Both the position numbers and the translations under genes were made by a program. A model generated the notes under the pieces. It searched no databases, was not told the origin of the DNA, and was given only the letters and a program-made list of their open reading frames with translations. Below, piece after piece: positions 15,711 to 25,846 of a DNA stretch of 64,000 bases. Origin of the DNA: Actinomyces massiliensis 4401292. GTDB taxonomy: Bacteria > Actinomycetota > Actinomycetes > Actinomycetales > Actinomycetaceae. The DNA lies in assembly GCF_000269805.1 (NCBI RefSeq), contig NZ_JH711481.1, positions 1,191,279 through 1,255,278 of the forward strand. Direction: 5' to 3'. The stretch's first letter is position 1. Every line of letters starts with the position of its first letter.

Positions 15711-17282
15711 CTAGTCCTGCGCCGTGACCCCGACGTCGGCCATCTTCCGCTCCGTCCATGGGGCGACGACGAACAGGACGATGGCCACGGCAACCGTCAC
15801 GACCCCTAGGCCGTAGTAGTAGGTGGAGTTCGCGACGTGCTCCGTCCTGGAGATGATGAAGCCGGCCAGGCCCTGGCCGGTGGCCGTCGTCAGCAGCCAC
15901 AGGCTCATCGTCTGGGAGGCGAAGCTCTTGGGCGCCAGTGCAGACGTCGTGGACAGTCCCACCGGGGACAGGAAGAGCTCGGCGACGGTCTGGATGATGA
16001 AGACCACGGCCAGGAACCACCAGGGGGACAGTCTCGCGCCGCCAGTCCAGGTCTGGAAGCCGTAGCCCAGGATGAAGGCCGATACCCCGATGATGAGCAC
16101 CGAGATCGCGAACTTCATGATGGTGGAGGGGAATCTGCCCGCCCGCCGGGTGAAGAGCCAACCGATGAATGGCGCCAGGATGACGATCGTGGCCGGGTTG
16201 ATGGACTGGTAGGTCTCCGGGGTGATGACCCAGCCGAGCAACGGGATACGGCCGTCGGTGTTGTCCTTGGCGAAGGTGGCCATCTTACCGGCCGCCTGCT
16301 CGGAGATCATGAAGAACAGGACCGCGCCGATCCACAGGGGGATATAGGCGCGCAGGTGGGTGCGCTCGGGGGCCGTGACCTTGGGGGAGCGGAACATGAG
16401 GATGAAGTAGCCCAGAGCGGCGCCGGCCGGGATGATGAGCATGGTCGCGGAGATGGCGTCGAGCAGGCTGCCGGTCAGGGTGCTGAGGGCCACGACGAGC
16501 GCGGCCGCAGCCGCCACGGTCAGTACCGAGGTAAGTACGAACCTCTGGCGCTCCTGGGGGCGGATGGGGTTGGGAACGATGAAGGCGAAGGCTGAGAGCT
16601 TGTGGCGGCCGTAGATGAAGGCGATCAGGGCCACCGCCATGCCGACGGCGGCCGAGAAGAAGCCGGCGTGGTAGCCGTAGTGCTCGCGCAGCCAGCCGGT
16701 CACCAGCGGAGACGCCAGTGAGCCGAGGTTGACCGACATGTAGAACAGCTGGAATCCGGCGTCGCGCCGCGGGTCGTCGTCATCGTAGAGGCCCCCGACG
16801 ATCGTGGACAGGTTCGGCTTGATGAAACCGGTGCCCACGGCCACCAGCACGATCCCCGTCCAGGAGAAGGCTGGCGCGGGAATGGACAGGCAGATGTGCC
16901 CGGCCATGATGACCAGGCCGCCGTAGAGGGTGGACAGCCACGGCCCGATGATGCGGTCGGCGAAGATGCCGCCGGGGATGGCCAGCAGGTAGACGGCCGC
17001 GCTGTAGGAAGCCAGGATGACCTGCCCGGAGTTGGCGCTCAGGCCCAGGCCGCCGCCGGCCACGGTGTCGGTGATGAAGTAGAGCAGGATGGCACGCATG
17101 CCGTAGTAAGAGAAGCGTTCCCACATCTCCACATTGAGCATCCATGGCAGTCCACGGGGGTGACCGAACAGCCCCCGGTCCTCCTTTGACGGCGTCGTGC
17201 GCAGGGTGGAGGGGCGCCACCGGCTGGCGATCATCCGACCGGTATCGAGATCGTCCTCGACGGGAGTCGGGGTCGTTGACAT
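15711..17282 (-). CDS. POT/PTR-family proton-coupled di/tripeptide transporter (copy 1)
   Basis: The 523-residue, roughly 14-segment MFS protein imports short peptides with protons. The family motif ExxERFxxYG is present (EMWERFSYYGMR). The second signature spans GTGFIKPNLSTIVGG and FYMSVNLGSLASP. ATG 17282 gives a 45-residue cytoplasmic start before the motif. A close paralogue lies upstream at 17584-19227, and both are followed by the same 71-bp repeat, so the pair arose by tandem duplication. Confidence 0.95.
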   Translation of the reverse strand: MSTTPTPVEDDLDTGRMIASRWRPSTLRTTPSKEDRGLFGHPRGLPWMLNVEMWERFSYYGMRAILLYFITDTVAGGGLGLSANSGQVILASYSAAVYLLAIPGGIFADRIIGPWLSTLYGGLVIMAGHICLSIPAPAFSWTGIVLVAVGTGFIKPNLSTIVGGLYDDDDPRRDAGFQLFYMSVNLGSLASPLVTGWLREHYGYHAGFFSAAVGMAVALIAFIYGRHKLSAFAFIVPNPIRPQERQRFVLTSVLTVAAAAALVVALSTLTGSLLDAISATMLIIPAGAALGYFILMFRSPKVTAPERTHLRAYIPLWIGAVLFFMISEQAAGKMATFAKDNTDGRIPLLGWVITPETYQSINPATIVILAPFIGWLFTRRAGRFPSTIMKFAISVLIIGVSAFILGYGFQTWTGGARLSPWWFLAVVFIIQTVAELFLSPVGLSTTSALAPKSFASQTMSLWLLTTATGQGLAGFIISRTEHVANSTYYYGLGVVTVAVAIVLFVVAPWTERKMADVGVTAQD

Positions 17283-17486
17283 GAGACTCTCCCTTCCTGT
17301 GGTCGGGTGAGGCGTGCCGCTGGACCGTCAGTGTCCGGCACGAACCACAGGTACCCAAGCACCCTACTCCGACCGCATGGCTATTTTGGGAGAACGTGAA
17401 GATGGCTGTGCGAAGCGGCCCATGAGGTCGGCGAGTCCGGGACGCTCATTGCCCCCTCTGGGATCCATCGGCGGCAGCCGGACCTC

Positions 17487-17557
17487 GCGGTCGTAGGGTA
17501 ATCCGCGCGGTGCCCTGAACCTACGAACCCGAGACTCAACCTACGAACTCGCGGCGC
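17487..17557. repeat. 71-bp direct repeat downstream of POT gene 2
   Basis: Identical copy of 15629-15699, lying 26 bases beyond the stop of the second POT gene. The 301-base gap between the two POT genes otherwise shows only the leader of copy 1. Confidence 0.85.
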
Positions 17558-17583
17558 TCCAGGTGCGGCTCGTCCAGGCGGGC

Positions 17584-19227
17584 CTAGTCCTGGGCGGCGA
17601 CCTCGACGTCGGCCATCTGCCGCTGGGTCCACGGGGCGACGGCGAACAGCACCAGGGCCATGAGCAGCGTGGCCACGCCCAGGCCGTAGTAGTAGGTGGC
17701 GTCGGAGGCGTCCTCGGTCTGGGCGATGACGAAGCCGGCCACGCCCTGCCCGGTGGCGACGCTGAGCCACCACAGCCCCATCGCCTGGGAGGCGAAGCTC
17801 TTGGGGGCCAGGGCGGTCGTCGTGGCCAGGCCGACTGGGGTCAGGAAGAGCTCGGCGACGGTCTGGATGACGTAGACCAGCGCCAGGAACCACCAGGGGG
17901 ACAGGTCCTGCCCGCCCGGCCAGATCTGGAACCCGTACCCCAGCATGAGCGCCGAGAGCCCCACGATGAGCACCGCGATGACGAACTTCATGATGGTGGA
18001 GGGGAACCGGCCCGCCCGCCGGGTGAAGAGCATGCCGATCAGCGGGGCCAGGATCACGATCGCCGCGGGGTTGACCGACTGATAGGCCTCCGCGGTGATC
18101 GACCAGCCGAACAGGGGCAGCCGCAGATCTGTGTTGGAGTCGGCGAAGGTGGCCATCTTGCCGGCCGCCTGCTCGGTGATCATGAAGAACAGGACCGCTC
18201 CGATCCACAGGGGGATGTAGGCACGCAGGTGGGTGCGCTCGGGGGCGGTGACCTTCGGGGAGCGGAACATGACCACGAAGTAGGCCACGGCCGCACCGAC
18301 CGGCACGAGCAGGCCCGCCGTGGCGACGGTGCTCACCAGGTTTCCGGTGATCGCCTGCAGGACGGCCACGACAGCGCCGACGGCGACCAGGACGCCGAGG
18401 GAGCCCAGCAGCAGCCGCCGGCGCTCCTGGGGGCGGATGGGGTTGGGCACGGTGAAGGCGAAGGCGGAGAGCTTGTGGCGGCCGTAGATGAAGGCGCCCA
18501 GGGCGAAGGCCATGCCGACGGCGGCCGAGGAGAAGCCGGCGTGGTATCCGTAGTGCTCGCGCAGCCAGCCGGTCAGCAGAGGAGAGGCGAAGGCGCCGAC
18601 GTTGATGGACATGTAGAACAGCTGGAAGCCCGCGTCGCGCCGGATGTCATCGTCGTCGTAGAGGCCGCCGACGATGGTTGTCAGGTTCGGCTTGATGAAG
18701 CCGGTGCCCACGGCCACCAGCACGATCCCCGTCCAGGACGTGACCGTGGTCGGGATGGTCAGGCAGATGTGCCCGGCCATGATGACCACGCCGCCGTAGA
18801 GGGTGGACAGCCAGGGTCCGATGATGCGGTCGGCGAAGATACCCCCGGGGATGGCCAGGAAGTAGACGGCCATCCCGTAGAGCGCGATGATGACCTGTCC
18901 GCTGGTCTCGCTCAGGCCCAGGCCCCCGTGGGCGACCGTGTCAGTGATGAAGTAGAGCAGGATGGCGCGCATGCCGTAGTAGGAGAAGCGTTCCCACATC
19001 TCCACGTTGAGCATCCAGGGCAGCCCCCGGGGCTGGTCGAACAGTCCCCGGTCCTGCCGCGACGGCGTCGTGCGCAGGCTGCGGGGCCGCCACCGGCTGG
19101 AGATGAGGCGGCCGGGACCGGCCAACCTGTCCTCGCGGTCGTCGGCCGCCGTCGCGGTGCCTGACATCGGGCCGGATGTCGAGTCTGACATCGGACCTGA
19201 CGTCGAATCGGACTCGGACTGTGCCAT
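17584..19227 (-). CDS. POT/PTR-family proton-coupled di/tripeptide transporter (copy 2)
   Basis: The 547-residue paralogue has the same signatures (EMWERFSYYGMR, GTGFIKPNLTTIVGG, FYMSINVGAFASP). Relative to copy 1 it has an N-terminal insertion rich in Asp, Ser and Thr with a repeated SDSTSGPM unit (residues about 5-20). The ATG at 19227 is the only good start. Having two peptide transporters in tandem suits an organism living on peptides; substrate differences cannot be read from sequence. Confidence 0.95.
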   Translation of the reverse strand: MAQSESDSTSGPMSDSTSGPMSGTATAADDREDRLAGPGRLISSRWRPRSLRTTPSRQDRGLFDQPRGLPWMLNVEMWERFSYYGMRAILLYFITDTVAHGGLGLSETSGQVIIALYGMAVYFLAIPGGIFADRIIGPWLSTLYGGVVIMAGHICLTIPTTVTSWTGIVLVAVGTGFIKPNLTTIVGGLYDDDDIRRDAGFQLFYMSINVGAFASPLLTGWLREHYGYHAGFSSAAVGMAFALGAFIYGRHKLSAFAFTVPNPIRPQERRRLLLGSLGVLVAVGAVVAVLQAITGNLVSTVATAGLLVPVGAAVAYFVVMFRSPKVTAPERTHLRAYIPLWIGAVLFFMITEQAAGKMATFADSNTDLRLPLFGWSITAEAYQSVNPAAIVILAPLIGMLFTRRAGRFPSTIMKFVIAVLIVGLSALMLGYGFQIWPGGQDLSPWWFLALVYVIQTVAELFLTPVGLATTTALAPKSFASQAMGLWWLSVATGQGVAGFVIAQTEDASDATYYYGLGVATLLMALVLFAVAPWTQRQMADVEVAAQD

Positions 19228-19407
19228 GGCGCTGTCCCTTCCTCAGGGCGGTGGCCGCTCGGGGCCGGCCGCAGGGGTGATCCAGGGCGCCGGGTGCTCC
19301 GTCTGACGCGAAGGAGCACAGACCTGTCGCCGAGGTCAGAAGTGATGGTGCCCAGACCATAGCGCCCCGCCTGTTTCCGGCATGCTTCCGGTTCTCGGCC
19401 AGACGAC

Positions 19408-19454
19408 GGTGGCCCCGGAGAGGCGACCGCTGGGGTCTCCTCTCCGGGGCCACC
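19408..19454 (-). terminator. Strong hairpin terminator downstream of lldD
   Basis: Arms GGTGGCCCCGGAGAGG (19408-19423) and its perfect complement (19439-19454) form a 16-bp stem with a 15-base loop. It lies 84 bases past the lldD stop and fills most of the 310-base gap between lldD and the second POT gene. The rest of that gap holds only the POT leader. Confidence 0.8.
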
Positions 19455-19537
19455 GGGCACCGCCGCGCAGGGCGATGGCAGGGATGCCTCCGACGGGCGG
19501 ATGGCGCGGGGCCGGCAGGGCCTGCCGGACCGGGCCC

Positions 19538-20806
19538 TCAGCGGGCCAGGGCGTCGGCTGCTGCCTTGACGGTCGGGCGCACCGGGGTCAGGCGCGTCAG
19601 CTGGGTGACGTGACGCGGTTCGAGCTCATCGATGCTCGAGACGCCCAGGAGCTTCATGGTGCGCACGATCTCCTCCGACAGGATCTCGATGGTCCGGTCC
19701 ACCCCGGCGCGCCCGCCCGCCATGAGGCCGTAGAGGTAGGCGCGGCCGATGATCGTGAACTTCGCGCCCAGGGCCACGGCCGCGATGATGTCGGCGCCGT
19801 TCATAATGCCGGTGTCGATCATGATGGTGGCCTCGGAGCCGACCTCGCGGACGAGCTCGGGCAGGAGCCGGAAGGGTACGGGGGCGCGGTCGAGCTGACG
19901 CCCGCCGTGGTTGGACAGGATGATGCCGTCCACGCCGTGGTCGAGCAGCCGCTTGGCGTCCGGAATGTTCTGCACGCCCTTGATGACGATCTTGCCGGAC
20001 CACATGGAGCGGATGACCTCGAGGTCCTCATAGCTGATCGTCGGGTCCATGGCGGAGTCCAGCAGCTCGCCGACCGTGCCGCCCGTGCTCTTCAGCGAGG
20101 CGAACTCGAGCTTCGGGGTGGTCAGGAAGTCGAACCACCACCACGGCCGGGGGATCGCGTTGAGGACGGTGCCCGCGGTGATCTGCGGCGGGATGGAGAA
20201 GCCGTTGCGCCGGTCGCGCAGGCGCGCCCCGGCCACCGGGGTGTCCACGGTGAACATGAGGGTGTCGAAGCCCGCCTGCTCGGCGCGCTCGACCAGGCCG
20301 TAGGAGATCTCCCGCTTGCGCATGACGTAGAGCTGGAACCAGTTCCGCCCGTGCGGGTTGGCCGCCCTGACCTCCTCGATGGAGGAGGTGCCCAGGGTGG
20401 ACAGCGTGAACGGGATGCCGGCGGCGCCCGCGGCCCCGGCGCCCGCGATCTCGCCCTCGGTCTGCATCAGGCGGGTGAAACCGGTCGGGGCGATGCCGAA
20501 GGGCATGGCCGACGGCCCCCCGAGGATCTGGCAGGAGGTGTCCACACTGGGCGCCGGCCGCAGGATGTCGGGGTGGAACTCGACGTCGCGGAAGGCCTGG
20601 CGGGCGCGGCGCAGGGAGATCTCGCCCTCGGCGGCGCCGTCGGTGTAGTCGAAGGCGGCGGCGGGCGTGCGGCGCTTGGCGATCTTCCGCAGGTCCCAGA
20701 TGGTCTGGGCCGACTGGAGCCTCCGGTGCTTGGCGTTCAGATCGGGCTTCTTGAAATGAAGCAGATCGAAGATCTCATTCGGATTGGGGATCTGGCGCTT
20801 GACCAT
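19538..20806 (-). CDS. lldD: FMN-dependent L-lactate dehydrogenase (alpha-hydroxy-acid oxidase family)
   Basis: The 422-residue enzyme oxidises L-lactate to pyruvate with FMN. The family signature SNHGGRQLD (His near residue 300, which abstracts the proton) is intact. So are the FMN-site elements [20 protein letters not shown] and [11 protein letters not shown] 20806 (MVKRQIPNP) has GAGGT upstream; the in-frame extension to 20851 looks untranslated. It is monocistronic with a strong terminator. A second lactate route (lutABC) and a lactate permease lie in the same window. Confidence 0.93.
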   Translation of the reverse strand: MVKRQIPNPNEIFDLLHFKKPDLNAKHRRLQSAQTIWDLRKIAKRRTPAAAFDYTDGAAEGEISLRRARQAFRDVEFHPDILRPAPSVDTSCQILGGPSAMPFGIAPTGFTRLMQTEGEIAGAGAAGAAGIPFTLSTLGTSSIEEVRAANPHGRNWFQLYVMRKREISYGLVERAEQAGFDTLMFTVDTPVAGARLRDRRNGFSIPPQITAGTVLNAIPRPWWWFDFLTTPKLEFASLKSTGGTVGELLDSAMDPTISYEDLEVIRSMWSGKIVIKGVQNIPDAKRLLDHGVDGIILSNHGGRQLDRAPVPFRLLPELVREVGSEATIMIDTGIMNGADIIAAVALGAKFTIIGRAYLYGLMAGGRAGVDRTIEILSEEIVRTMKLLGVSSIDELEPRHVTQLTRLTPVRPTVKAAADALAR

Positions 20807-21012
20807 GGCGGTGGACCTCGTCGTTGAGCGAGCATGACAGTACAAACGCACGTGACAGGGTGCCGACGCAACGTCTGCTCCGCAAGACTATCAGGGACGA
20901 ACGACCCAGGAAAAAGGCACGCCTCACCTCATGACCGTGTTGACGGGGCGGGTAGCGCCCGCCGCCCGCCGCCCGCCGTCAGCCGTGTCCGCCGCCCGCC
21001 GCGCTGACGGCA

Positions 21013-23295
21013 CTACTCGAAGCGGACCGTGCCTCCCGCGCTTCCCGAGACCATCCGGCCCGCCGCTCTCGCGCTGGCCACGATCGCCAGTCCCGTCAGG
21101 GCCAGGCACGCCCCGACGACGGCGTAGTAGGAGCCCGTCGGCCAGCCGATCGAGCGCGAGGACGTGCCCGTGACCAGGATCCAGGCCGTATACACCGCCG
21201 CCCCGATGCCCAGGGCCAGCACGCCGGCCACCGGCAGAAGGGTCTCGTAGGCCACCGAGCGGCGCAGGACGTCGCGCGGCATGCCCACCAGGCGCAGCAG
21301 TGACAGCACCCGGCGCCGCGCCAGCAGGGAGGCGATGGTCGACACCGCCAGCGAGGCGGTGGACACGCCCGCCGCGATGAGGATGCCGATGTATCCCAGC
21401 GTCGCGAACTGGTTCTCCACGGCCGTGGCCATGACCGCGGTTCTGTCGTTGCGCGTGATCGGGTACATCGTCAGGTTCAGGCCGGAGGTCTCCATGAGGG
21501 TGCGCGCCCGCTCCAGTGCGCCCGCGCCGCCATCGGTGCCCGCGAGCAGCACCGTCGGCGCCGGCTCCTCCCCGGGCGCCTCGGCGGGCTGCGGATCGGC
21601 GGCGGCGTTGACCAGCCATCTGGAGGACACGCTCACCCAGCCCGTGTCCGACTGCGCATCGCCCGCCCCCAGGGCGCGGGCGTCCTCGACGGACAGCGTC
21701 AGCCGCATGCCGGCCCTGTTCTGCTCCTTGTCCCTCTCGGAGTCCTCGGAGCCCTCGGACTCTTCGGCACCCCCGCTCCCGCGCGGCGCCTCCATCCGCG
21801 CCAGGGCGACGGTCTCCACGCCCTCGACGTCGCCGAGCCGTCTCACCGCGGTCTCGAGGTCGGCCGGGGCAGCCGGATCGCTCGGGTCGCTCGGGTCGCT
21901 CGGCCCTGCGATGGTGTAGAGCGTCGTCGTCGGGAGATACCCGGCTCCCTGGGCGGGCACGGCGGTGCCGACCGCCGCCGTGATGGCGACCGCGAAGAGC
22001 GTGACGACGTAGACGGCGATGACGAGCCCGCCCACCGCCCGGAAGGCCGCCCGCGGGTGCTGCGCCAGCCGCCCCAGGCTGATGACCTGGGCCGCGCTGC
22101 GGGCGCCGCGCCGCGCCAGTCGTGCGCTCCAGGAGGTCAGGAGCGGCCCGGCCCACAGCAGCCCCAGCATGGTCAGGCAGAAGGAGCCCACGAGGAGGAG
22201 GCCGATGGTCGTGACCGAGACTTCGGAGCCTCGGGACACGACTCGCACCGCCGTGAGTCCGGCCAGGCCCGTCAGTAGCGGGAGCAGGGACCGGAGCCGG
22301 GGCGGGCGCTCACTGCGCTCGCGGGACGCCCCCAGCGGGCCGATGCCCGCCCGCCGGGTGCGCCACCAGGCCACGGCGGCGGCGCCGAGCGTCGTGCCCA
22401 GGACGCTGGCCGCGATGACCGCGGGGGAGGCGAGCAGATCGTGGGGGAAGAAGCGGGAGGAGTTGATCACGATGCGCGCCGCCGCCGGGATGAGTGCGAG
22501 GTAGGCGCCGACGCCGAGCAGCGCCCCCAGCAGGGTCGTGGCCGCCGTCTCCGCCGCGGCGATCCGGGCCACCTGCCCGGGCGTGGCCCCGATCAGGCGC
22601 AGGGTCGCGAAGCGCTCGGCGCGCTGGGCGGCGCCCAGGTCGGTGACGATGGCGATCAGGAGGAGCACCGGGACGAGGGTGGCGATCGCGCCGATGGCGG
22701 CGACGATCTGCCAGACCTGGGAGGCGTAGTCGTGGCCGACGAGCTCGGTGACGACCTGCGGCGGCGGCATGCCCGGGCCCTGCCGGCCCAGGACCTGGGA
22801 CTGATCCGCCCCGATCACCGCCACCAGCGAGTCCGGGCCCTCGACGGCGTCATTGGACAGGGCGCCGACCTGCTCGCCGTAGCGCTCCCCGAGCTGGTCG
22901 GCGGGCGCGGAGTCGATGAGCTCGGCCAGCGCCGGCGAGGCCAGGTACTGGCCCGGCCGGGGCACGACGTCGGAGCCGGGGACGCGCACGCTCGTGTCGG
23001 GCGTGGCGGCCACGAGCATGATGGTGATGACCCGACCCTCGTAGTAGTCGGTGGTTGAGGCGATCGCCGCCGTGGCCGGGGTCAGGACCGTGTCCGGCTC
23101 CAGGTAGGTGGGGTTGGCCGAGACGGGCTGGTTCTAGGTGGAGCGCCGGCTGCGCTCGCCGAACGCCTGCGAGGCCGCCGCCAGCATGAGGAAGACGGTG
23201 ATCCCGACCATGACCCCGGCGACGATGCCCAGCAGGCGGCGTCGCGACGAGCGATCGCCGGCGATGACGAGGCGGGCGAGTGGCAGGTCCTTCAT
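21013..23295 (-). pseudogene. FtsX-family ABC transporter permease with premature amber stop (locus 2)
   Basis: The gene starts at ATG 23295 (MKDLPLARLVIAGDRSSRRR), overlapping the ATPase stop by four bases. A TAG at 23134-23136 interrupts it after about 53 residues, where the locus-1 paralogue has Trp (RSSWGS against RST-stop-NQP). The frame then stays open through the rest of the permease to TVRFE at 21013. A restart at an internal Met would lack the first membrane segment. The remainder is intact (FtsX segments and extracellular domains), so the lesion is recent, or is a sequencing error or suppressed codon. Confidence 0.85.
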
Positions 23296-24089
23296 CGCGC
23301 ATCCTCCGCGATCCCGGTCCCGGCGCTCAGGCGCCCGTCGCGCACGACGACCTCGCGGTCGGCGTAGGCGGCGGTGCGCGGGTCGTGGGTGATGATGACC
23401 AGTGCGGCGTGCGCGGCCCGGGTGGCGCTGGTCAGGGCCTGCATGGTCTGCTCGGCGGCCAGGGAGTCCAGGGCGCCGGTGGGCTCGTCCGCGAAGAGGA
23501 TCCGGGGGCGGGTCACCAGGGCGCGGGCGACGGCGACCCGCTGGGCCTGCCCGCCGGAGAGCTGGGTGGGGCGCTTGCCCTCGTGCCCGTCCAGGCCGAG
23601 GGCGGCCAGCTGCTCGCGGGCGCGCTCCAGGGCCTGCCTGCGCGGCGCCCTCGCCAGCAGCAGGGGGATGGTGACATTGTCCAGGGCGGACAGGTCCGGC
23701 AGGAGCTGGCCGAACTGGAAGACGAAGCCGAATTCGGCCAGTCGCAGCCGCGAGCGCTCGGCCTCGTCCATGGCGGCGACGTCGCGTCCGGCGTAGTCCA
23801 CGCGTCCGGCGTCGGGGATCAGGACCCCGGCCATGACGTGCAGGAGCGTGGACTTGCCCGACCCGGACGGCCCGGTGACGGCCAGGACCTCCCCGGCGAC
23901 GACGTCGAGGTCGATGCCGCGCAGGGCGCGGGTGGTGCCGAAGGCGAGCTCCAGGCCGCGGGCGCGCATAATGACGCGGGGCGGGGCGCCTGCGGGGTCT
24001 GCGGGGGGCGCGGGGGTCGCGAGGGCTGCTGGGGCTGCGGCTTCTTCGGCCGGGCTGCTGCTGAGGTCGGAGCCGGTCACGGTGCTCAT
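23292..24089 (-). CDS. ABC transporter ATP-binding protein (MacB/LolD type, locus 2)
   Basis: The 265-residue ATPase has Walker A GPSGSGKST, LSGGQAQRVAVARAL, Walker B ILFADEPTGALD and IITHD. It is clearly paralogous to the 13486-14292 product. An Ala/Pro-rich N-terminal stretch (residues 10-35) is specific to this copy. The start at 24089 overlaps the PadR stop by four bases and its own stop overlaps the permease start, so the three genes were one operon. Confidence 0.9.
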   Translation of the reverse strand: MSTVTGSDLSSSPAEEAAAPAALATPAPPADPAGAPPRVIMRARGLELAFGTTRALRGIDLDVVAGEVLAVTGPSGSGKSTLLHVMAGVLIPDAGRVDYAGRDVAAMDEAERSRLRLAEFGFVFQFGQLLPDLSALDNVTIPLLLARAPRRQALERAREQLAALGLDGHEGKRPTQLSGGQAQRVAVARALVTRPRILFADEPTGALDSLAAEQTMQALTSATRAAHAALVIITHDPRTAAYADREVVVRDGRLSAGTGIAEDAR

Positions 24090-24610
24090 GCGCGCACCTC
24101 CTCGCGCAGTTCGGACAGGCGGGCGGCCGTCAGGTCGATCCAGCGCAGGTCGGCCTCCAGGTGGAACAGGGCGTGGTCGGCGACCAGCACGGTGTGCAGG
24201 TCGCCGTCCTGCTTGAGGCGGGTGAGTTCGCGCATGCGCGCGGTGTGGGCGGTGCGCTGCAGGTCGAGGAGGTGCTCGGCGTCGTCGTCCAGGAGCAGGG
24301 CGATCACGGTCTTGGCGAACAGGTCCGCCTGGATCGAGTCGGAGGGGACCTCCGGGCGGCGGATCCATTCCTCGACGGCGGCGCGGCCGGTCTTGGTGAT
24401 CTCGTAGCGCTTGCGGGCGGGGCCGGCCCCGGGCTCGGCGCCGACCTGGCTGATGAGGTTGTCGCGCAGGAGGCGGGCGAGGGAGGAGTAGACCTGGCCG
24501 AAGGCCAGCGGCTTGGTCTGGGCGAACCAGCGGTCCCAGCTGAGCTTGAGGTCGTAGCCGTACCCGGGACCGGAGCCCAGGAGGCCGAGAAGCGTAAGGC
24601 GAGTGTCCAT
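24086..24610 (-). CDS. PadR-family transcriptional regulator (locus 2, intact)
   Basis: The 174-residue PadR protein has the winged helix (MDTRLTLLGLLGSGPGYGYDLK to AEPGAGPARKRYEIT) and a C-terminal helical dimerisation part ending LREEVRA. It is the intact version of the frameshifted gene at 14289-14815. It presumably represses its own operon through the GTATAC motifs directly upstream and responds to the transported substrate, by analogy with LmrR/PadR-controlled exporters. Confidence 0.9.
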   Translation of the reverse strand: MDTRLTLLGLLGSGPGYGYDLKLSWDRWFAQTKPLAFGQVYSSLARLLRDNLISQVGAEPGAGPARKRYEITKTGRAAVEEWIRRPEVPSDSIQADLFAKTVIALLLDDDAEHLLDLQRTAHTARMRELTRLKQDGDLHTVLVADHALFHLEADLRWIDLTAARLSELREEVRA

Positions 24611-24617
24611 ACACAGA

Positions 24618-24636
24618 GTATACACATGGGGTATAC
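24618..24636. promoter_or_regulatory. Paired GTATAC motifs, likely PadR operator (locus 2)
   Basis: Two GTATAC palindromes (24618-24623 and 24631-24636) are 13 bases apart, start to start, just upstream of the PadR start codon. The rest of the 400-base gap to the DedA gene (24637-25011) is GC-rich; I see no further structure in it. Confidence 0.5.
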
Positions 24637-25011
24637 GCGCGTGGTGTAGTGGGTTGAGATGAGGTCGAGGTGCGCTTGGGGCGCGTGAAGCACTGCGCGG
24701 CCGGGTGGCGAGCCCGTGCGGTGTCAGGACAGGCGGCGCTGGTGGCCCGATCTGCTGCGGCGCCAGGAGGCTCACGGCACTGGCCGGACCTGAGAGCGCG
24801 CAGTGCCAGGCCTGGTGCGGCGCTGGGCCAGCGTGCCCCGGTCCCGGGCTCGTCCTCATCCTCGGCGCGTGGTCTCAGGGCGGGTCGGCGCAGTCCCATG
24901 TCAGAGCAGTTCTATGCCGTTGTCTGCCGTCGTCACAGTCCCGGCACAGGGCGGTGCCGCAGGCTCGTCTCGGACGCCGCCGCACGGGCGGTGCGGACGC
25001 GAGGAGCGCAT

Positions 25012-25668
25012 GTGGACATCATCAGCTGGATCGCCGGCCTCGCCGGCACCGTCTCCGACGCCGGGGCGCTGCTCGCGGCCCTGGGCCCCTGGGTGCTGGT
25101 CGGAATGGCCGTCATCGTCTTCATCGAGTCCGGCGTCCTGTTCCCCTTCCTGCCGGGGGACTCGCTGCTGGTGACGGCCGCCGTCCTCCACGGCTCGCTG
25201 GGCCTGGGCCTGTGGCAGATCGTGAGCGTATGCGTGGTGGCGGCGATCGCCGGTGATCAGGCCGGCTACTGGCTCGGCTCGCGCTTCGGGCGCCGACTGT
25301 TCAAGGACGACGCCCGGATCCTGCGCACCGATCGGCTGGAGGCGGCCGAGGCGTTCTTCACCCGTCACGGGCCGCTTGCCCTCGTACTGGGGCGCTTCGT
25401 GCCGGTGGTGCGCACCTACGTGCCCTTCGCTGCCGGGACGGCCCGGATGCCCTACCGCCGCTTCGTCACCTGGAATGTGCTCGGGGCGGTCGCGTGGGTC
25501 GGGCTCATGACGGCGGTAGGCGTGCTCCTGTCTGGGATTCCCGGGATTGCGGACTCCATTGAGGGCGTCATGCTCGTCGTCATCGCCGTCTCCATGCTGC
25601 CAGTCATCATTCCGGCTGCGCGGCGGTGGTGGTCAATGCGCCGCCGGCCGGCAGCCGGTCTTAGATGA
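25012..25668 (+). CDS. DedA-family membrane protein
   Basis: The 218-residue integral membrane protein belongs to the DedA/SNARE-associated family, some members of which flip undecaprenyl phosphate or phosphatidylethanolamine. Visible markers are ESGVLFPFLPGDSLL, the GDQAGYWLG segment and the family motif GRFVPVVRTYVPFAAG. GTG 25012 is chosen because GAGGAG at 25001-25006 is five bases away; longer in-frame extensions are low-quality sequence. Four or five membrane segments are likely. Confidence 0.9.
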   Translation: MDIISWIAGLAGTVSDAGALLAALGPWVLVGMAVIVFIESGVLFPFLPGDSLLVTAAVLHGSLGLGLWQIVSVCVVAAIAGDQAGYWLGSRFGRRLFKDDARILRTDRLEAAEAFFTRHGPLALVLGRFVPVVRTYVPFAAGTARMPYRRFVTWNVLGAVAWVGLMTAVGVLLSGIPGIADSIEGVMLVVIAVSMLPVIIPAARRWWSMRRRPAAGLR

Positions 25669-25724
25669 TTCGGGGTCGGCGCCGGTGGGCCGGGTGCTCA
25701 ACGTCAACGGAGGTTCGTCGCATG

Positions 25725-25785
25725 AACGTACCTTTCTCGCATCCTACTGAGGGTAGATCTCAGTAGGATGCGAGAAAGGTACGTT
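25725..25785. terminator. Perfect 26-bp inverted repeat between convergent genes
   Basis: Arms 25725-25750 and 25760-25785 are exact reverse complements (26 bp) with a 9-base loop. They are nested in a weaker AACGTCAAC/GTTGACGTT pair. The arms are far less GC-rich than the surroundings and contain a TTTCTC/GAGAAA run. Between convergent dedA and the DUF4291 gene it would stop transcription both ways. The length and composition also fit a mobile-element remnant. Confidence 0.7.
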
Positions 25786-25846
25786 GACGTTCGCCCGCGC
25801 GGGCGTAGGCCGGCCCGCGTGAGTGAGGGGTCGCCCGCCCCGGGAG

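Noticed and set aside
24670-25011. N-terminal extension of the DedA protein
   Set aside because: The extension is Arg/Ala/Gly-rich with no family match. GTG 25012 has a good ribosome site and begins at the conserved sequence.
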